A stretch of 64,000 bases of DNA from Mauremys mutica (Eukaryota; Chordata; Testudines; Geoemydidae): contig NC_059075.1 of assembly GCF_020497125.1 (NCBI RefSeq), positions 45,916,003-45,980,002 of the forward strand, in the 5' to 3' direction. A model generated the notes under the pieces. That model had not been told where the DNA came from, did not search any database, and worked only from the letters and a program-made list of their open reading frames with translations. Every line of letters begins with the position of its first letter. The stretch's first letter is position 1. Positions 11,400-23,548 of the stretch are shown one piece after another. The position numbers and the translations under genes are program-made.

Positions 11400-11885
11400 A
11401 GCCCTTGGCATAAATTGCAGAGAGTGCAAAGAAGAACCACAAAATTGATATGGATTGGAAAACATGCCTTATAGTGAAAGACTCAAGGAGCTTGCTCTAT
11501 TTAGCTTATCAGAAAGAATATTAATGGCTGAATTGATCAGTCTATAAGCACTTATATAAGGAACAGAAAATTGATAGAAGTGTCTACAGTCTAGTTACAC
11601 CTTTGTCTACAAGAGCCAATGGTTAGAAGTTGAAGCTTGACAAATTCAGACTCAAAATAAGGTGCAGATGTTTAATGGAGAGGGTGATTAATCAATGGAA
11701 CAATTAACCAAGGGTTGTGGTGGGTTCTCCATCACTGGCAATTTTAAAATAGACTGGCTATTTTAATAAAAGGTCTAGTTCAAAGGAATTAATTCAGGGG
11801 AGTCCTGTAAGAGTCCTGTGCTATGTAAGAGGTTAGACCAGATTATCACAATGGCCCTTTCTAGCTTTATAATTTATGAAAATTA
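11400..11885 (+). mobile_element. CR1 LINE, 3' end, old copy
   Basis: The blocks caaagaagaaccacaaaatt, agtgaaagactcaaggagct, gttagaagttgaagcttgac, ggttgtggtgggttctccat and acaatggccctttctagctt occur in the order of a CR1 3' end (last part of the RT ORF plus 3' UTR). It parallels 55790-56275. Many stops and indels; inactive. Confidence 0.8.
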
Positions 11886-13432
11886 GAACAAAGCTGTTTT
11901 AATTTAGGTTTAATTGCCATTGGCCACAAGGGACCATTCCAGCCATTCCTCCTTTTCTCTTGTTACACAAAGGCAGAAGCCAGAAGAAAGATAAATGGAA
12001 TCTCCAGATAGAACTATGTATGGTTTGAAGATAATTTAAGGATGTGTGGACATATATAGGAGGAATGTAAAGGAGACTGGATCTTCTAGGCTTCTAGCAG
12101 TTTTGTGCCACTGTAGCCGTATAAATAACTACTACTCTGGTGAAATGTAATTTATAAAAACTAATACTCACATAATACACCTAATACTATTAAAAAGTGT
12201 CCACATGTTCTTTGACGATCCTCAAACAATGTATTGAAAACTGTATCTGGGCTAACTGTTGATTCCTGGGTATTAGAAGTTACATTATTTCTGGATACTA
12301 CTCAGAAACTCATTTTCCTGGCTCTTTTAGTATTACAGTCGGCCAGATATTTGATCCTATATGAATGATTATTTCTTAGATTTCCTTCCAAGAAATATTG
12401 TTAGTCAGAAGCAACAAAGATTTTCATTCATAAATGGGTTTTATAGTTCATTCTGCATTTTTAAGAGGAATAATATGGGTCTGTCATAATTGAAAATCTG
12501 CTACTTTAAATTTTTTTCTAAACATTATTATGGTAATGAGGACAGATTGTTCAATAGTCAAGCAGAGTTTATGCAGAATGGATGCTAGAAAGTGTTTCTA
12601 CTAACATTTCATAGTGTCCTGATGTTCCTAGGTCTATAGACTTGAAGCTACAGCAGAGGCTATGTTAGCTTTGATATAGTTGACTGGTTCATTTCAAAGA
12701 CGATAATTTATTTGCCTGCTAATTTACAGAAACCAAGCATTTTTGACATTGTCAATTTCTGAGTAATATGGAATCAAGCCCAAGCTAGTTTTTACACCTC
12801 TATATTCTGAACCTGTTCCCCACCACACATCTTACTAGTCCTGGACCTAGATAAAGCTTTTCCTGATATGATCATCAGGAGACTTTCAGAGACTAATTTG
12901 CCTTTTTTTTTGTTTAACATGTCCCTTAACAAGAAGGGACAAAGGGACAGTTGCTGAAGGTTTTAAAAATGAAATAAAGCCACCTTCCACCCTGCTTTAT
13001 AAACCATAGAAATCAGATTCTTCAAGTAGTTCCTTTCAAATGGAAGGTTTGGACAAGGTGGTACACAATCCTACTCCTACCCGACATATTAAGAGACATC
13101 AGGTAACCATACTCTTCAAGTCAGGTAGTAGTTATATTTAATGATGCTCTGTCCAAAGGAGAGGAAACAAACCTCCCTCATCACCCAGCATAAGACACAT
13201 ATCAAGGCAGGGGTCTGGAGTCAAGCACGTCAGTAGAACTGGCATATATAATTAATCCGGCACCAGCAGATCATATAAAGGTGCCTGCAAAGGCAGTTAA
13301 AAAGTCATCCTTAATGTTAAGCTAATCCTTCCAAAAGCCTTGGGGGTGGTGGGAGATACACTTCAATTATCATGATTCTCTATGGATTGCTAGTGGCTCT
13401 GGCAGTTTGAGTTTTATATAATTTATTCTTAG
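11886..13432. other. Non-coding stretch, nothing recognised
   Basis: AT-rich sequence with no convincing ORF and no repeat family I can identify. Confidence 0.45.
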
Positions 13433-13845
13433 GAATTAAATCTCTAATTTTCCTGTAAAATTAAGAAAAGAACTAATCAAAGATCATTAGAAAATTTGAG
13501 CTAGACACTGACATCAATTTTAAAAAATTATAATCAGAATGAATATGCTCTGGTTTTAGTCTGGAAGGTATGTGAACACAATACACTGCTTATACTTTTT
13601 ATATATGTTTTAAAAGTGAAATTTTAAAAATCCATTTTCTCATATTTACATGTCTAATTCAACCTTAGATAACCACTAAAATACAGATTCAGATTGCAAT
13701 CCAGTTACAATGCAAACCAAGCACAAAAGCCTTCTAATGATCTTTGATTAGTTCTTTATTAAATTCATCAAGGGAGGAAAGAAAATGTAATAATCTTCAC
13801 CATTTGTCATCTTTCTGATTAGAGATTTGATTAGAACTTTCAGCT
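13432..13845. repeat. Inverted repeat with perfect 25-bp arms
   Basis: 13468-13492 and 13732-13756 are exact reverse complements, 239 bases apart. Weaker pairing continues outward: attaaatctctaatttt near 13436 pairs imperfectly with gattagagatttgatta near 13818. Each arm holds ATCAAAG, the TCF/LEF core. No transposon termini or TSD are seen. It may be an old foldback MITE or a regulatory hairpin. Confidence 0.7.
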
Positions 13846-14226
13846 TTTATTTTCCTCCTTTCTATCCATTGCTATTACTGTAATACTGCTTCTTTCCTCT
13901 AGTTTACAAAGCACATGATAGGGCACACAGAACAAATTTGTAATGCCTGATGCATAGTCAGCTCAATATATTCCTGGCAGGCTAGAGCTAAATGGAAATA
14001 TGAGCTCTCAAAATATTTAAGAAATCTGACTTGAAAACACATTTAACCCTACATATAGTATCCCACAGTGTATTACATCAAATGTACATCCTGTCTATTA
14101 ACTAATCGGATACATTAAAAGTATCCTAAATGTGCTTACCTTAGGTTTAGTATGCATTGCAATGGAAACACAAATCTTAATATTTTAAGGGGCATAAACT
14201 TTTTCACAAATGAGTAATTTTATGAT

Positions 14227-14765
14227 TCACTTCACTCGTATAATCCAAGAAATTAATAAAATACCAATGAAACAAGCACTGTACAGAGGACTATTTATCT
14301 CTCCCCATTCTGAAAACTGACTATTTATTCCTACCCTTTGTTTCCTATCTTTTAACGAGTTACCAATCCATGAGAGAACCTTCTCTCTTATCTCAGGACT
14401 GCTTATTTTGCTTAAGAGCCTTGTCAAAGGCTTTCTGAAAATCTAAATACACTATATCCACTAGATCCCCTTGTCCTCATGCTTGTTGACCTCTTCAAAG
14501 AATTCTAGTAGATTGGTGAGGCATGCTTTTTGTAAAGGGAAATCATGTTGACTATTCCCCAACAAATTATGTTCATCTAGGTGTCTGACAATTTTGTTCT
14601 TTACTATAGTTTCAACCAATTTGCCTGATACTGAAGTCAGGCTTACCAGCCTGTAATTGCCAGGGTCACCTGTGGAGCCCTTTTTAAAAATTGGCATCGC
14701 ATTAGCTATCCTCCAGTCAATTGGTACAGAAGGGGATTTAAATGATAGGTTAGAGACCCTAGGGT
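14227..14765 (-). pseudogene. CR1 reverse transcriptase fragment, minus strand
   Basis: Two adjacent minus-strand ORFs keep CR1 RT reading. The upstream one (14697-14461) has PIFKKGSTGDPGNYRLVSLTSVSGKLVETI, the conserved block 1-2 region of CR1 RT. The next (14427-14227) continues with REKVLSWIGNSLKDRKQRV. They meet after a stop and lie in the correct order. The polymerase would copy CR1 RNA at a nicked target. No catalytic YxDD motif survives. The fragment lies head to head with the plus-strand CR1 starting near 15225. Confidence 0.85.
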
Positions 14766-15224
14766 CTCAAGTCAAGTACCCAGAAAATGAGGAACACAAT
14801 TAGTGACCATATGTAAAAAGTTTGGTTTAATTGACTTATCTAGTATCATAAGAACAGTGTGATAGATAACTGGATTCTGTCCTTTTCTCTAGGCAGGATT
14901 CAACTATCTTAACCATGAGATTGTCCTTTCTCTTCCTGCAATCCCCTGCCACATTTACTACACACCTGCCACCTTCTGAAACAAATGAGGCAGGAATCCT
15001 ACAGACAACAGCCTACTTTACTGCACAGTTCTGATGCACCTGAGGAATAGCCCTTCCTGTCCATTGAATGAGGCAGGGGCCCTGTGGAAAAAGTAATAGG
15101 TGATCGTGGTTGCAAAAGCAACCATAATGCTGGCATTTCCTAACTTTTGAATACTTGACTTTGCAACCTTAATCATGTCCTCTTAGCACAGTTTGTGTAC
15201 AACTTCCTGGGTTTTTTAGCGGTC

Positions 15225-17840
15225 CTTTGTAGGTGACAAATCTGAGGAATTGTCACAGATTGAAGTGTCATTAGAGGAGGTTTTGGAATTGATAAACTTA
15301 ACAGTAACAAGTCACCGGGACCAGATGACATTTACCCAAGAGTTCTGAAAGAACTCAAATGTGAAATTGCAGAACTATGATTTGTAACCCGTCATTTAAC
15401 TCAGCTTCTGTACCCAATGACTGGAAGATAGCTAATATAACGCCAATATTTTAAAAAGGGCTTTAGAGGTGATCCTGGCAATTACAGACCAGTAAGTCTA
15501 ACGTCAGTACCAGGCAAATTAGTTGAAACAATAATAAAAAATAAGATTGTCAGACACATAGAACATAAATTGTTGGGCAAAAGTCAACATGGTTTCTGTT
15601 AAGGGAAATCATGTCTTACCAATCTATTAGAGTTCTTTGAAGGGGTCTGTCATAAGTAGTTAGTTAAGGGTTAAGTTCTACCTGTAAAGGGTTAACCCAG
15701 ACCTGGTGAAACACCTGACCAAAAGACCAATCAGGGAAGAGAATTTGAAAATCCCAGAGAGCGGGAACTTGGGTCTCTGTGTTCTTTGTTCTGTGTTCTT
15801 AGCCGTCTGAAACTACACCAGCACAGACGCTTAACCAAGTCTGCTCATCTTTCTGAACTAATTTCTTCTATTCAAGCTAGTGAGTATTAGAAGTACTGGG
15901 TAATTTCATATAAGAATCCTGTGTCTGCAATTCTGTGTGTTTGTATTGATTATTCGTAATTTTGCCTGTATTGTTTGTACTGAGGAAAAGGGAGAAATTT
16001 CTCCAGGGATTAATAAGATTAGACCCTATGAATGTCTATCTTGGATTCATAGAGATTGTGTATTTTTTCTCTTTTTTTTTTTATTCTTTTAATAAACTCT
16101 TTTAAGTTCAGGACTTGGTTAAGTTCCTTACCTGTGGATTCAGGGGAAGGAAGCTAGGCGCCACTCTGTGGAGACAAGGGTTGTCTCCAAGCAGAGAAAG
16201 CAGGGAAAGTCTCTGGAAGGAGGAGAGGGAGGGGGGAAGTGGGCTGCTTCCCTGTGTGTAGAGATTCAAGGAGTTTGAATCAAGGTATCTCTCTCTCCGG
16301 AGCAGGCTGGAGAGAGGGAAGAAAAGGGAGGGGGGGGGGGAAGGTTCCTCCTCTGTGAGTGGATCTGTGTTCCCAGGGAGTGTCTTTGAAGGGAGACAGG
16401 GGGGACAGAGGGGTGTCTCGATTCACCGAAATAATCGAGTGGTGGCAGCGAGAAGGAACCCCACCCTAAGGGTTAGGGTGGTGGCAGAATGCATGCGGGT
16501 CCCCATCTTTGAACCCACAAGCTCAAAGTGGGGGTGAGATCCCAGGACAGGGTCAAACATGTGAACAAGTGGAATCCAGTGGACATAGTGTACTTAGATT
16601 TCAAGAAAGCCTTTGACAAGGTCCCTCACCAAAGGCTCTTACATAAATTAAGTTGTCATGGGATAAGAGAGAAGATCCTTTCATAGATTGAGAACTGGTT
16701 AAGACAGGGAACAAAGGGTAGGAATAAATGGTAAATTTTCTGAATGGAGAGGGGTAACTAGTGGTGTTCCCCCAAGGGTCAGTCCTAGGACCAGTCCTAT
16801 TCAACTTATTCATAAATGATCTGGAAAAGGGGGTAAACAGTGAGGTGGCAAAGTTTGCAGATGATACTAAACTGCCCAAGATAGTTAAGACCAAAGCAGA
16901 CTGAAGAACTTCAAAGAGATCTCACAAAACTAGGTGATTGGGCAACAAAATTGCAAATTAAGTTTAATGTGGATAAATATAAAGCAATGCACATTGGAAC
17001 AAATAACCCCAACTATACATACAATATGATGGGGGCTAATTTAGCTACAACTAATCAGGAAAGAGATCTTGGAGTCATCGTGGATAGTTCTCTGAAGACG
17101 TCCATGCAGTGTGCAGCAGCAGCCAAAAGCAAACAGGATGTTAGGAGTCATTCAAAAAGGGATAGAGAATAAGATGGAGAATATCTTATTGCCCTTATAT
17201 AAATCCATGGTACACCATGTCTTGAATACTGTGTACAGATGTGGTCTCCTCATCTCAGAAAAGATATACTAGCATTAGAAAAGGTTCAGAGAAGGGCAAC
17301 TAAAATGATTAGGGGTTTGGAATGGGTCCCATATGAGGAGAGATTAAAGAGACTTGGACTTTTCAGCTTGGAAAAAAGGAGATTAAGGGGGGATATAGAA
17401 AAATCATGAGTGATGTGGAGAAAGTGAATAAGGAATAGTTATTTACTTGTTCCCATAATATAACTAGGGGCCACCAAATGAAATTAATGGGCAGCAGGTT
17501 TAAAACAAATAAAAGGAAGTTCTTCACACAGCGCACCTGTGGAACTCCTTGCCTGAGGAGGTTTTGAAGGGTAGGACTATAACAGGGTTTAAAAGAGAAC
17601 TAAATAAATTCATGGAGGTTAAGTCCATTAACTGCTATTAGCTAGGATGGACAGAGATGGTGTCCCTAGCCTCTGTTTGTCAGCCGTTGAGAATGGGCAA
17701 CAGGGGATGGATCACTTGATGACTACCTGTTCTGTTCATGTCCTCTGGGGCACCTGGCATTGGCCACTGTCAGCAGACAGGATACTAGGCTGGATGGATG
17801 TTTGGTCTGACCGAGTATGGCCGTTCTTATGTTTTAAAAA
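15225..17840 (+). mobile_element. CR1 LINE, RT region to 3' end, split by a solo LTR
   Basis: 15225-15647 encodes CR1 RT segments (SPGPDDIYPRVLKELK, then GDPGNYRPVSLTSVPGKLVETI) with several stops. The same frame resumes after the LTR at 16555 with the VYLDFKKAFDKVPHQRLLHKL block, the RT palm region around the first catalytic Asp. Later parts are scrambled by indels. The 3' end carries the usual CR1 tail (tggatgtttggtctgaccga, cgttcttatgtt) and stops near 17836. Removing the LTR and one 5-bp duplication restores a continuous local frame, which shows the order of events: CR1 first, LTR later. Confidence 0.88.
15643..16554 (+). mobile_element. Solo LTR with 5-bp TSD (TGTCATAA family)
   Basis: The LTR spans 15648-16549, begins TGTCATAAG and ends CCAGGACA, and is flanked by gggtc at 15643-15647 and 16550-16554. 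Length 902 bp. A poly(A) signal AATAAA lies at 16091-16096. The early part shares acctgtaaagggttaa and cacctgaccaaaa with the minus-strand LTR at 40093-40906, so the two belong to related endogenous retroviral families. No internal genes remain; it arose by LTR-LTR recombination. Confidence 0.9.
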
Positions 17841-17874
17841 GCAAACCAAAAACTGAAATTCCATAATATGGCAT

Positions 17875-18323
17875 CATATGGTCAGGGCCATCCCTAGCTA
17901 TTCTGGAGCCCTATGCAGCCCGACTGTATGGTGGGAGGGGGTGGACAGGCCTCCACAGGGCAGGCACAGGGCTGGCTCGGGGGAACCACCCCCCAGAACT
18001 CACCAGCAGTGCAGCTGGGGCTGGGTCGCTGCACTCCCTGCTGCCAGTGAGTGCAGGCCCAGCCCTGCTGCAGTCCTCAAGGGAGTAGGGGCAGGACTGG
18101 GGTGAAGCAGGGGCAGGGCTAGGGTAGAGCAGGGGCTTTGGGGAAGGGGTGGAGTGGGGGCTGGGCTGGTGCAGAGCAGGGGTGGGGCCATGGGGAAGGG
18201 GCGGGGTAGGGGCTGCAGTAGCATGCAGCTGTGCAGGGCATCAGGAAATTTGGTGCCTCAAGTTTCCTGGTGCCCTGCACAGCTGCGTACTTTGCGTATG
18301 GGTAGGGACGGCCCTTCTATGGT
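17875..18323. mobile_element. hAT-like MITE with long internal hairpin
   Basis: Ends cagggccatccctag (17883) and tagggacggccct (about 18303-18315) are inverted copies. Flanks catatggt and tctatggt match at 6 of 8 positions, consistent with an old 8-bp TSD. The right part folds on itself: gcagctgtgcagggcatcag near 18226 pairs with ctggtgccctgcacagctgc near 18267. GC-rich with no coding content; overlapping ORFs (18000-18345) are artefacts. Confidence 0.7.
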
Positions 18324-18549
18324 CATTGTTCATCAGCGGGGTTAGAACATTTAGATCCTCCACACAGATCTCTGCCACTTGAACTAATGGCATAACTGAT
18401 AGGTGTGGTAGACAGTCATCCTCTATGTGGACCAGCACTAGAGGGGACAGGACACTTTAGAGGGTTTCACAGCAGAGGAATGGTGAGACTCAGGAATCTT
18501 GGGTTCCATTCTAGGCTTTAGAGGGGGTATGTTCTAGCAAACAGACTCT

Positions 18550-19300
18550 TCTGTGCATTCCTCACAAGTTTGCCTCTTTTTGCTGAGGCCCCTCCAGCCT
18601 GTCCTTTTCCCACCTTGGCTTCATGTCCCAGTCCCATTTTTGTTGCTTACCCAGTCTCACTCTTCATTTCTAGTCCTAGTCTCTGCCTACAGGCTCACTG
18701 TCCAAATCCCACTCTCTTTCCCTCTTCCTGTTTCTTCCCATCACCACCACCCACCCAGTTTCCTTGTCCAGCCAGTCCTGGCTCCCCACTAACTCCTCAC
18801 CCAGTCTGTCTCCCACTGCCAGTGGCTGCCAGTCATAGAACCCCTCCCTGGATTCCTCATTCAATCTAAGTCCTGCACCTCCTCACTGACTCCTTGTCCC
18901 AGTTCTCCCCCAGCTTCTACTCCTTTTACCCCATTCCCCTCCACACTGATACCTACCCCCACTCTCCTTGTCTAACCAGTTTAGTCTCCCCCCAACTCCT
19001 CATCCAATTTCAGTGTCCCTCACCCAAAGCCAACTAGCTCCCAGTCCCACCTCTTCTATTTTCTGCCTCTAGTTCCTAGTCCCAGCCTGCACTTCCTTCC
19101 AGCTACCAACATACTTGCTCAACCAGTCCAGTCTCCCCTCCAACTCAATCACATTTCTCTACCCACCCCCTAATCTGAGTCTCACCAGACTCTTTGTTCC
19201 AAACTACTCTTTTCCTTATGCCACCTGGCTTGTGTCTCCTCTGCATTTGAGGCAGACAGCTTCCTCCTCTACATTACCTTAGTGCCAGCAGCAGTGTCAC
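18550..19300. repeat. Pyrimidine-rich degenerate tandem tract
   Basis: About 750 bases of plus strand are dominated by C and T, with irregular repetition of ccagtc, ctcctcacc and tcccagtcc units. Purine-rich complement gives spurious ORFs on both strands (18553-18869). Period is not constant, so I call it a degenerate low-complexity repeat. Confidence 0.5.
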
Positions 19301-20810
19301 AGAGCTCAGGAGAGACTCCCTGCTATCAATTCTGATCCCACCTCCTGCATGCACACCCCAGCCTGGAATAGCTGGGAGCAGCAATTAGAGAAAATCCTTC
19401 TGACCCTCCCCCCCCCCCACACACACAAGTCCAGGGCTGGTGCATGCTAATTCACTCTGATGGCTCATGCAGTCTGGCTCTGGTTGGCACTAGGAGCTGT
19501 GGGGTGGGGAAAGAGAGGGAGAGAGAATGGAGCATGCTCAGTAAGGATGGAATCTTTGGAGATTTTAGCTGCTCTAAAAAAAAGAATTCACTACTGAGCA
19601 TGTGTGAATTGCAAGTTTTCAAAGATCAAATTTAGGTGGATTTTCACAGGGACAGCAAGAGTCATATTCCTGACACACAGGCTGACCTCATACAAAATTT
19701 CAAGCCCGGCTACAAAGCATGGAGCTGCTTGAGCTGTTCAAATGAAAAAAAATTGCGAGATTTTTAAAAACAAGGGCAAAACATTTTTCCCTGTCCTCAT
19801 TCTCAGGAACTGCTGAATTGTTTTGTCTGAACTTCTCCAAAGAAGTTCAGCATGAGGGAGACACTCAACATTGAAGATTTCAGTCCAAATGGTCAAGATA
19901 AACAACTGAAAGCAGGATCTTAGGATAGTAAGATTTGGACTACTTAATAAGTGGCACTACCAGCCCTGCCGAGAATGAGATAATAATTCCCAAGGATACC
20001 AGTGCAATGCTGACCACCTCTATCCCATGATAACAATCCCAGGATAACTTAAGGCTCTGAAATAATCATTAAAAAAATCATTAAATGAGATTTTTGTAGG
20101 TAAAGTGTATTGATTTTGTTTATTTTTATTGCCCCTAAATTTTAAACTTCACCTTTAACAAATTCTTACTCTGAAAAACATTTGCATTTAAATGTATAAA
20201 AACCATCTGTGTCCACAATTATAGGTTTGTTTTTAAAGTAACATTACAGAAACAACTCTACAAAAAACTTGGTGCTTATAGCTAATGTTCTAATATGCTT
20301 TGTTGCAGTTCTCCAGAATATTAAGCACTGTATTTTTAATCTTAACATTTTAGAGTACTTAAAATGAGTACTTTACTTCTTAATTGGAGCCCTTTTTCTT
20401 ACTAACAAGCAGACTACAGTCTCCTAAGTGCTTAGAACAATCATGTGATGTCTCAAATGGGAGATGTTAGTCTGGATCTTTTCCTTGTTAACCTCTTTAT
20501 TGTGTTTAGTGCCACATTTGTCTTGTAGCCCTTAGGGAATAATAATTTGTATATACTATCCTTGGCTTAATGGGAAAGGCAGTGAAAAAAAAAACAGAAT
20601 TAGGAGCCATTTAATATTGGTACTAGTAGCTGAAAGCCCATGCTGTCACACAGGTGTAATTCAAAGCAGTGTGTGTAATGAAGCCAAAAATGGCTGAGAA
20701 ATTAGTTGTAACAGACCCCGAAACCCAGTGATAATTCAACATTGTGATATTCTGAACAAGAGCCCTCAACCATACTTATAGCTGATTCCAATCGCTTCAC
20801 ACTGACTCTA
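19300..20810. other. Non-coding stretch, nothing recognised
   Basis: There is a C-run/CA microsatellite near 19412-19428 and AT-rich DNA after it. No gene supported. Confidence 0.45.
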
Positions 20811-21003
20811 CAGACATTCAGGGCCACTGAGAGCAGGTTCAGGCCCCGGGGAAAAAAAATTTTCGGGCCCCCCAGCAAGGGCGGACCGGCTAAACAGGGC
20901 CGACGAAGCCAGGCAAGCCAGGCCCCGGGCCCCCTTCCGGACCACCGGGCCCCAGTAATTTGTACCGGCTTTGCCCCACCCTCTCGTCAGCCCTGCAGAC
21001 ATT
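20811..21003. mobile_element. hAT-type MITE with perfect 8-bp TSD (GGGCCCC-rich)
   Basis: The element is 20819-20995, starting cagggccactgagag and ending ctctcgtcagccctg, flanked by cagacatt at 20811-20818 and 20996-21003. Inside are gggccccccagcaaggg and ccgggccccag blocks. 177 bp, non-coding. Confidence 0.88.
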
Positions 21004-21046
21004 TTAGCTTCAGAGTGAGAATCTGGAATCTTATACAGATTTACCC

Positions 21047-21312
21047 AATCATAGAATCTCAGGCTTGGAAGGGACCTCAGGAGGTCATCTACTCCAACCC
21101 CCTGCTCAAAGCAGGACCAAACCCAACTAAGTCATCCCAGCCAGGGCTTTGTCAAGCCTGACCTTAAAAACCTCTAAGGAAGGAGATTCCACTACCTCCC
21201 TAGGTAACCCATTCCAGTTCTTCACCACCCTACTAGTGAAAAAGTTTTTCCTAATATCCAACCTAAACCTCCCCCTCTGCAACTTGAGACCATTACTCCT
21301 TGTTCTGTAGAC
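21047..21312 (-). mobile_element. CR1 LINE 3' end, minus strand
   Basis: Plus-strand reading begins atcatagaatctcaggcttg, the reverse complement of the CR1 3' tail, then gaagggacctcaggaggtca, gtttttcctaatatccaacc and ctgcaacttgagaccattac. This is the typical 5'-truncated CR1 of sauropsids. About 260 bp, non-coding. Confidence 0.92.
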
Positions 21313-23226
21313 AATTCATGATTGTCTGTGACCAAACTGGAAGTAGGACATTAAAACAAAATGCAAATTATGACAATCTGAACACTTTACCCATGTGGAA
21401 AAAAAATATGCATCAGTATACAGAGAGCTTACTGGAGGGGAATAGATTGCAAGAGATGTAGCAAAAATAACACCATAGAGGAAAAAGTCAAAGTTTTACC
21501 CCTCCTAACTGCTCTTTATTAGAAAATGATTTGCTCAATATAAAATAAGTTTTCAAAATGTTAATAGGATTAATCAACTTAGGAGAAAAAAGTACTGAAA
21601 TAAGTTCACGTTTGGCATAGCTGGTTTTCAGATCAGCTCATAGGCACTTATTATAACAGGCAGGGGGCTAACCCTCTCAGACATGGAGCTAATCAGTCCT
21701 TGAAAGTCACTTCATCCAACAGAGTGGATGAATGTATTTATCCTCATTTGTCCACCTCTAGCATTTGCAGCAATGGCATTTAGATTGTCCATTTTTACAG
21801 CTTATCAAATTTAAGTTGTCAATTTTTTCTGATATGTTTTAATCATAATTTCAGTTTAAACATTATTTCTTATCACCATCTTCAGAGCTGGTATTGCTGA
21901 GATCAATTTAGTGACTATATAGCAAAACAAATAACTGTTACATAGTTGGAAGCTTTTCTTTAAGGATAATATATTAAAGTTCTCCCTAAGGAGATCTTCA
22001 GTTATGGCCAGACTGAGCACATAATCACAAGGCAAACATGTGTAATGGCCAAACACAGAAGCCAGAGGCACTGTTTATAACTGCCTCCAAGAGCCGAGTT
22101 GTTCTCTGCAGACATGTGCTTGCCCAACACCATGCAAAGCTTAAATATGTGAAGGTAAATGTTTCTCATTTCAAATTGTTGTATTTGTTACTACTTGCTG
22201 GACTGCAGCACCACCAATACCTTAGGGTACTGGCCTGTTTATTTTCACATCAGTGCCTGCCCACAAGATGACTTCAGTCCTGTCCCATGGAATATATTCC
22301 ATTGAAATATAAAGGTTTATAGGACACAGGGAAATCTTACTTGGTAAAGGCTAAGGATAAGAGGCGGTTTTTTGGAAGGCTCTCTGGATGGGAGGGTAGG
22401 CCTAACTTGGTGTAACAGGGGATTATTATACCGAGGAGAGGGAAGGAATAATATATACTGGGGGAGAGAGACTGGTCCTCTGGTGGCACGGCACTGGCAA
22501 TATTAAGAGTTTTCTTTAGTATCATCACTGTAGAATCTAAATGTTTCTCAGGTAAATTAAATCTCCACAGTAAAGTCCCTAGTGGACTTTATGAAGTCTT
22601 CTGTACTTTACTTTTTCCTAGTTGAGTAGTGTCTGCTCAGAACATATCAGCTACTAAAATAGCATTACTATAGTTTATACTAAGACTGTTCCTGTCCAGT
22701 GTGTATTTTTAGCTAGTACTGTATCACTGTATTAAAACCATACTCCTGATCATATTACAAGAGGAATTACAATTCTCAGCAGGGAAGACGTTTTTAAAAT
22801 GGATTGCTGCTTTCTTCCAGTTCTTATTGGAGGTGTTTGTTCCCCAAATTCCTTGTAGAAGAGAAAGGGTGATAGAAAGCTACTTTCTATCAAACTATTT
22901 GGTGCTTTGATACTATTGTGATAAGTGCTTTAGAAATAGCTTATATGGATAGGTAATGTAAGCACCTTGTTTTAAAATAATCAATAATCCTTATACTTTT
23001 GTCTTTTTACCAATGGATTGACTATAGGGAAAACATGTCAACAAGAAATCCCTATAATTTCTATTTTGCTGCTACAGCAGGGTTGCTCTGTTTAAAGTAA
23101 TGTTCTCACTTCCCTTCTAACAAAAACAAACAAAAAAACAAAACAAAAAATCTATTCCACGTGGCAAGCATTTGTTGGGTGAAATACTGTATCACCAAGA
23201 TAACATCTTGCTCTGAAACAATTATA
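21313..23226. other. AT-rich non-coding DNA
   Basis: No gene, RNA or named repeat seen. ORFs at 21856, 22038 and 22337 lack recognisable domains. Confidence 0.45.
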
Positions 23227-23548
23227 TAGTAAGCCAGGGGTTGGCAACCTTTCGGAAGTGGTGTGCCGAGTCTTCAGTTATTCACTCTGATTTAAGGTTT
23301 CGCATGCCAGTAATACATTTTAACATTTTTAGAAGGTCTCTTTCTATATGTCTATAATATATTACTAAACTATTGTTGTATGTAAATAAGGTTTTTTAAA
23401 TGTTTAAGAACCTTCATTTAATTTTAAAATTAAAATGCAGAGTCCCCCGGACCAGTGGCCAGGCCTGGGCAGGGTGAGTGCCACTGAAAATCAGCTCACG
23501 TGCTGCCTTCGGCACCTGTGCCATAGGTTGCCTACCCCTGTAGTAAGC
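23227..23548. mobile_element. hAT-type MITE with perfect 8-bp TSD (AGGGGTTGGCAACC ends)
   Basis: The element is 23235-23540, starting caggggttggcaacct and ending aggttgcctacccctg, flanked by tagtaagc at 23227-23234 and 23541-23548. The middle is AT-rich and non-coding. Confidence 0.93.
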
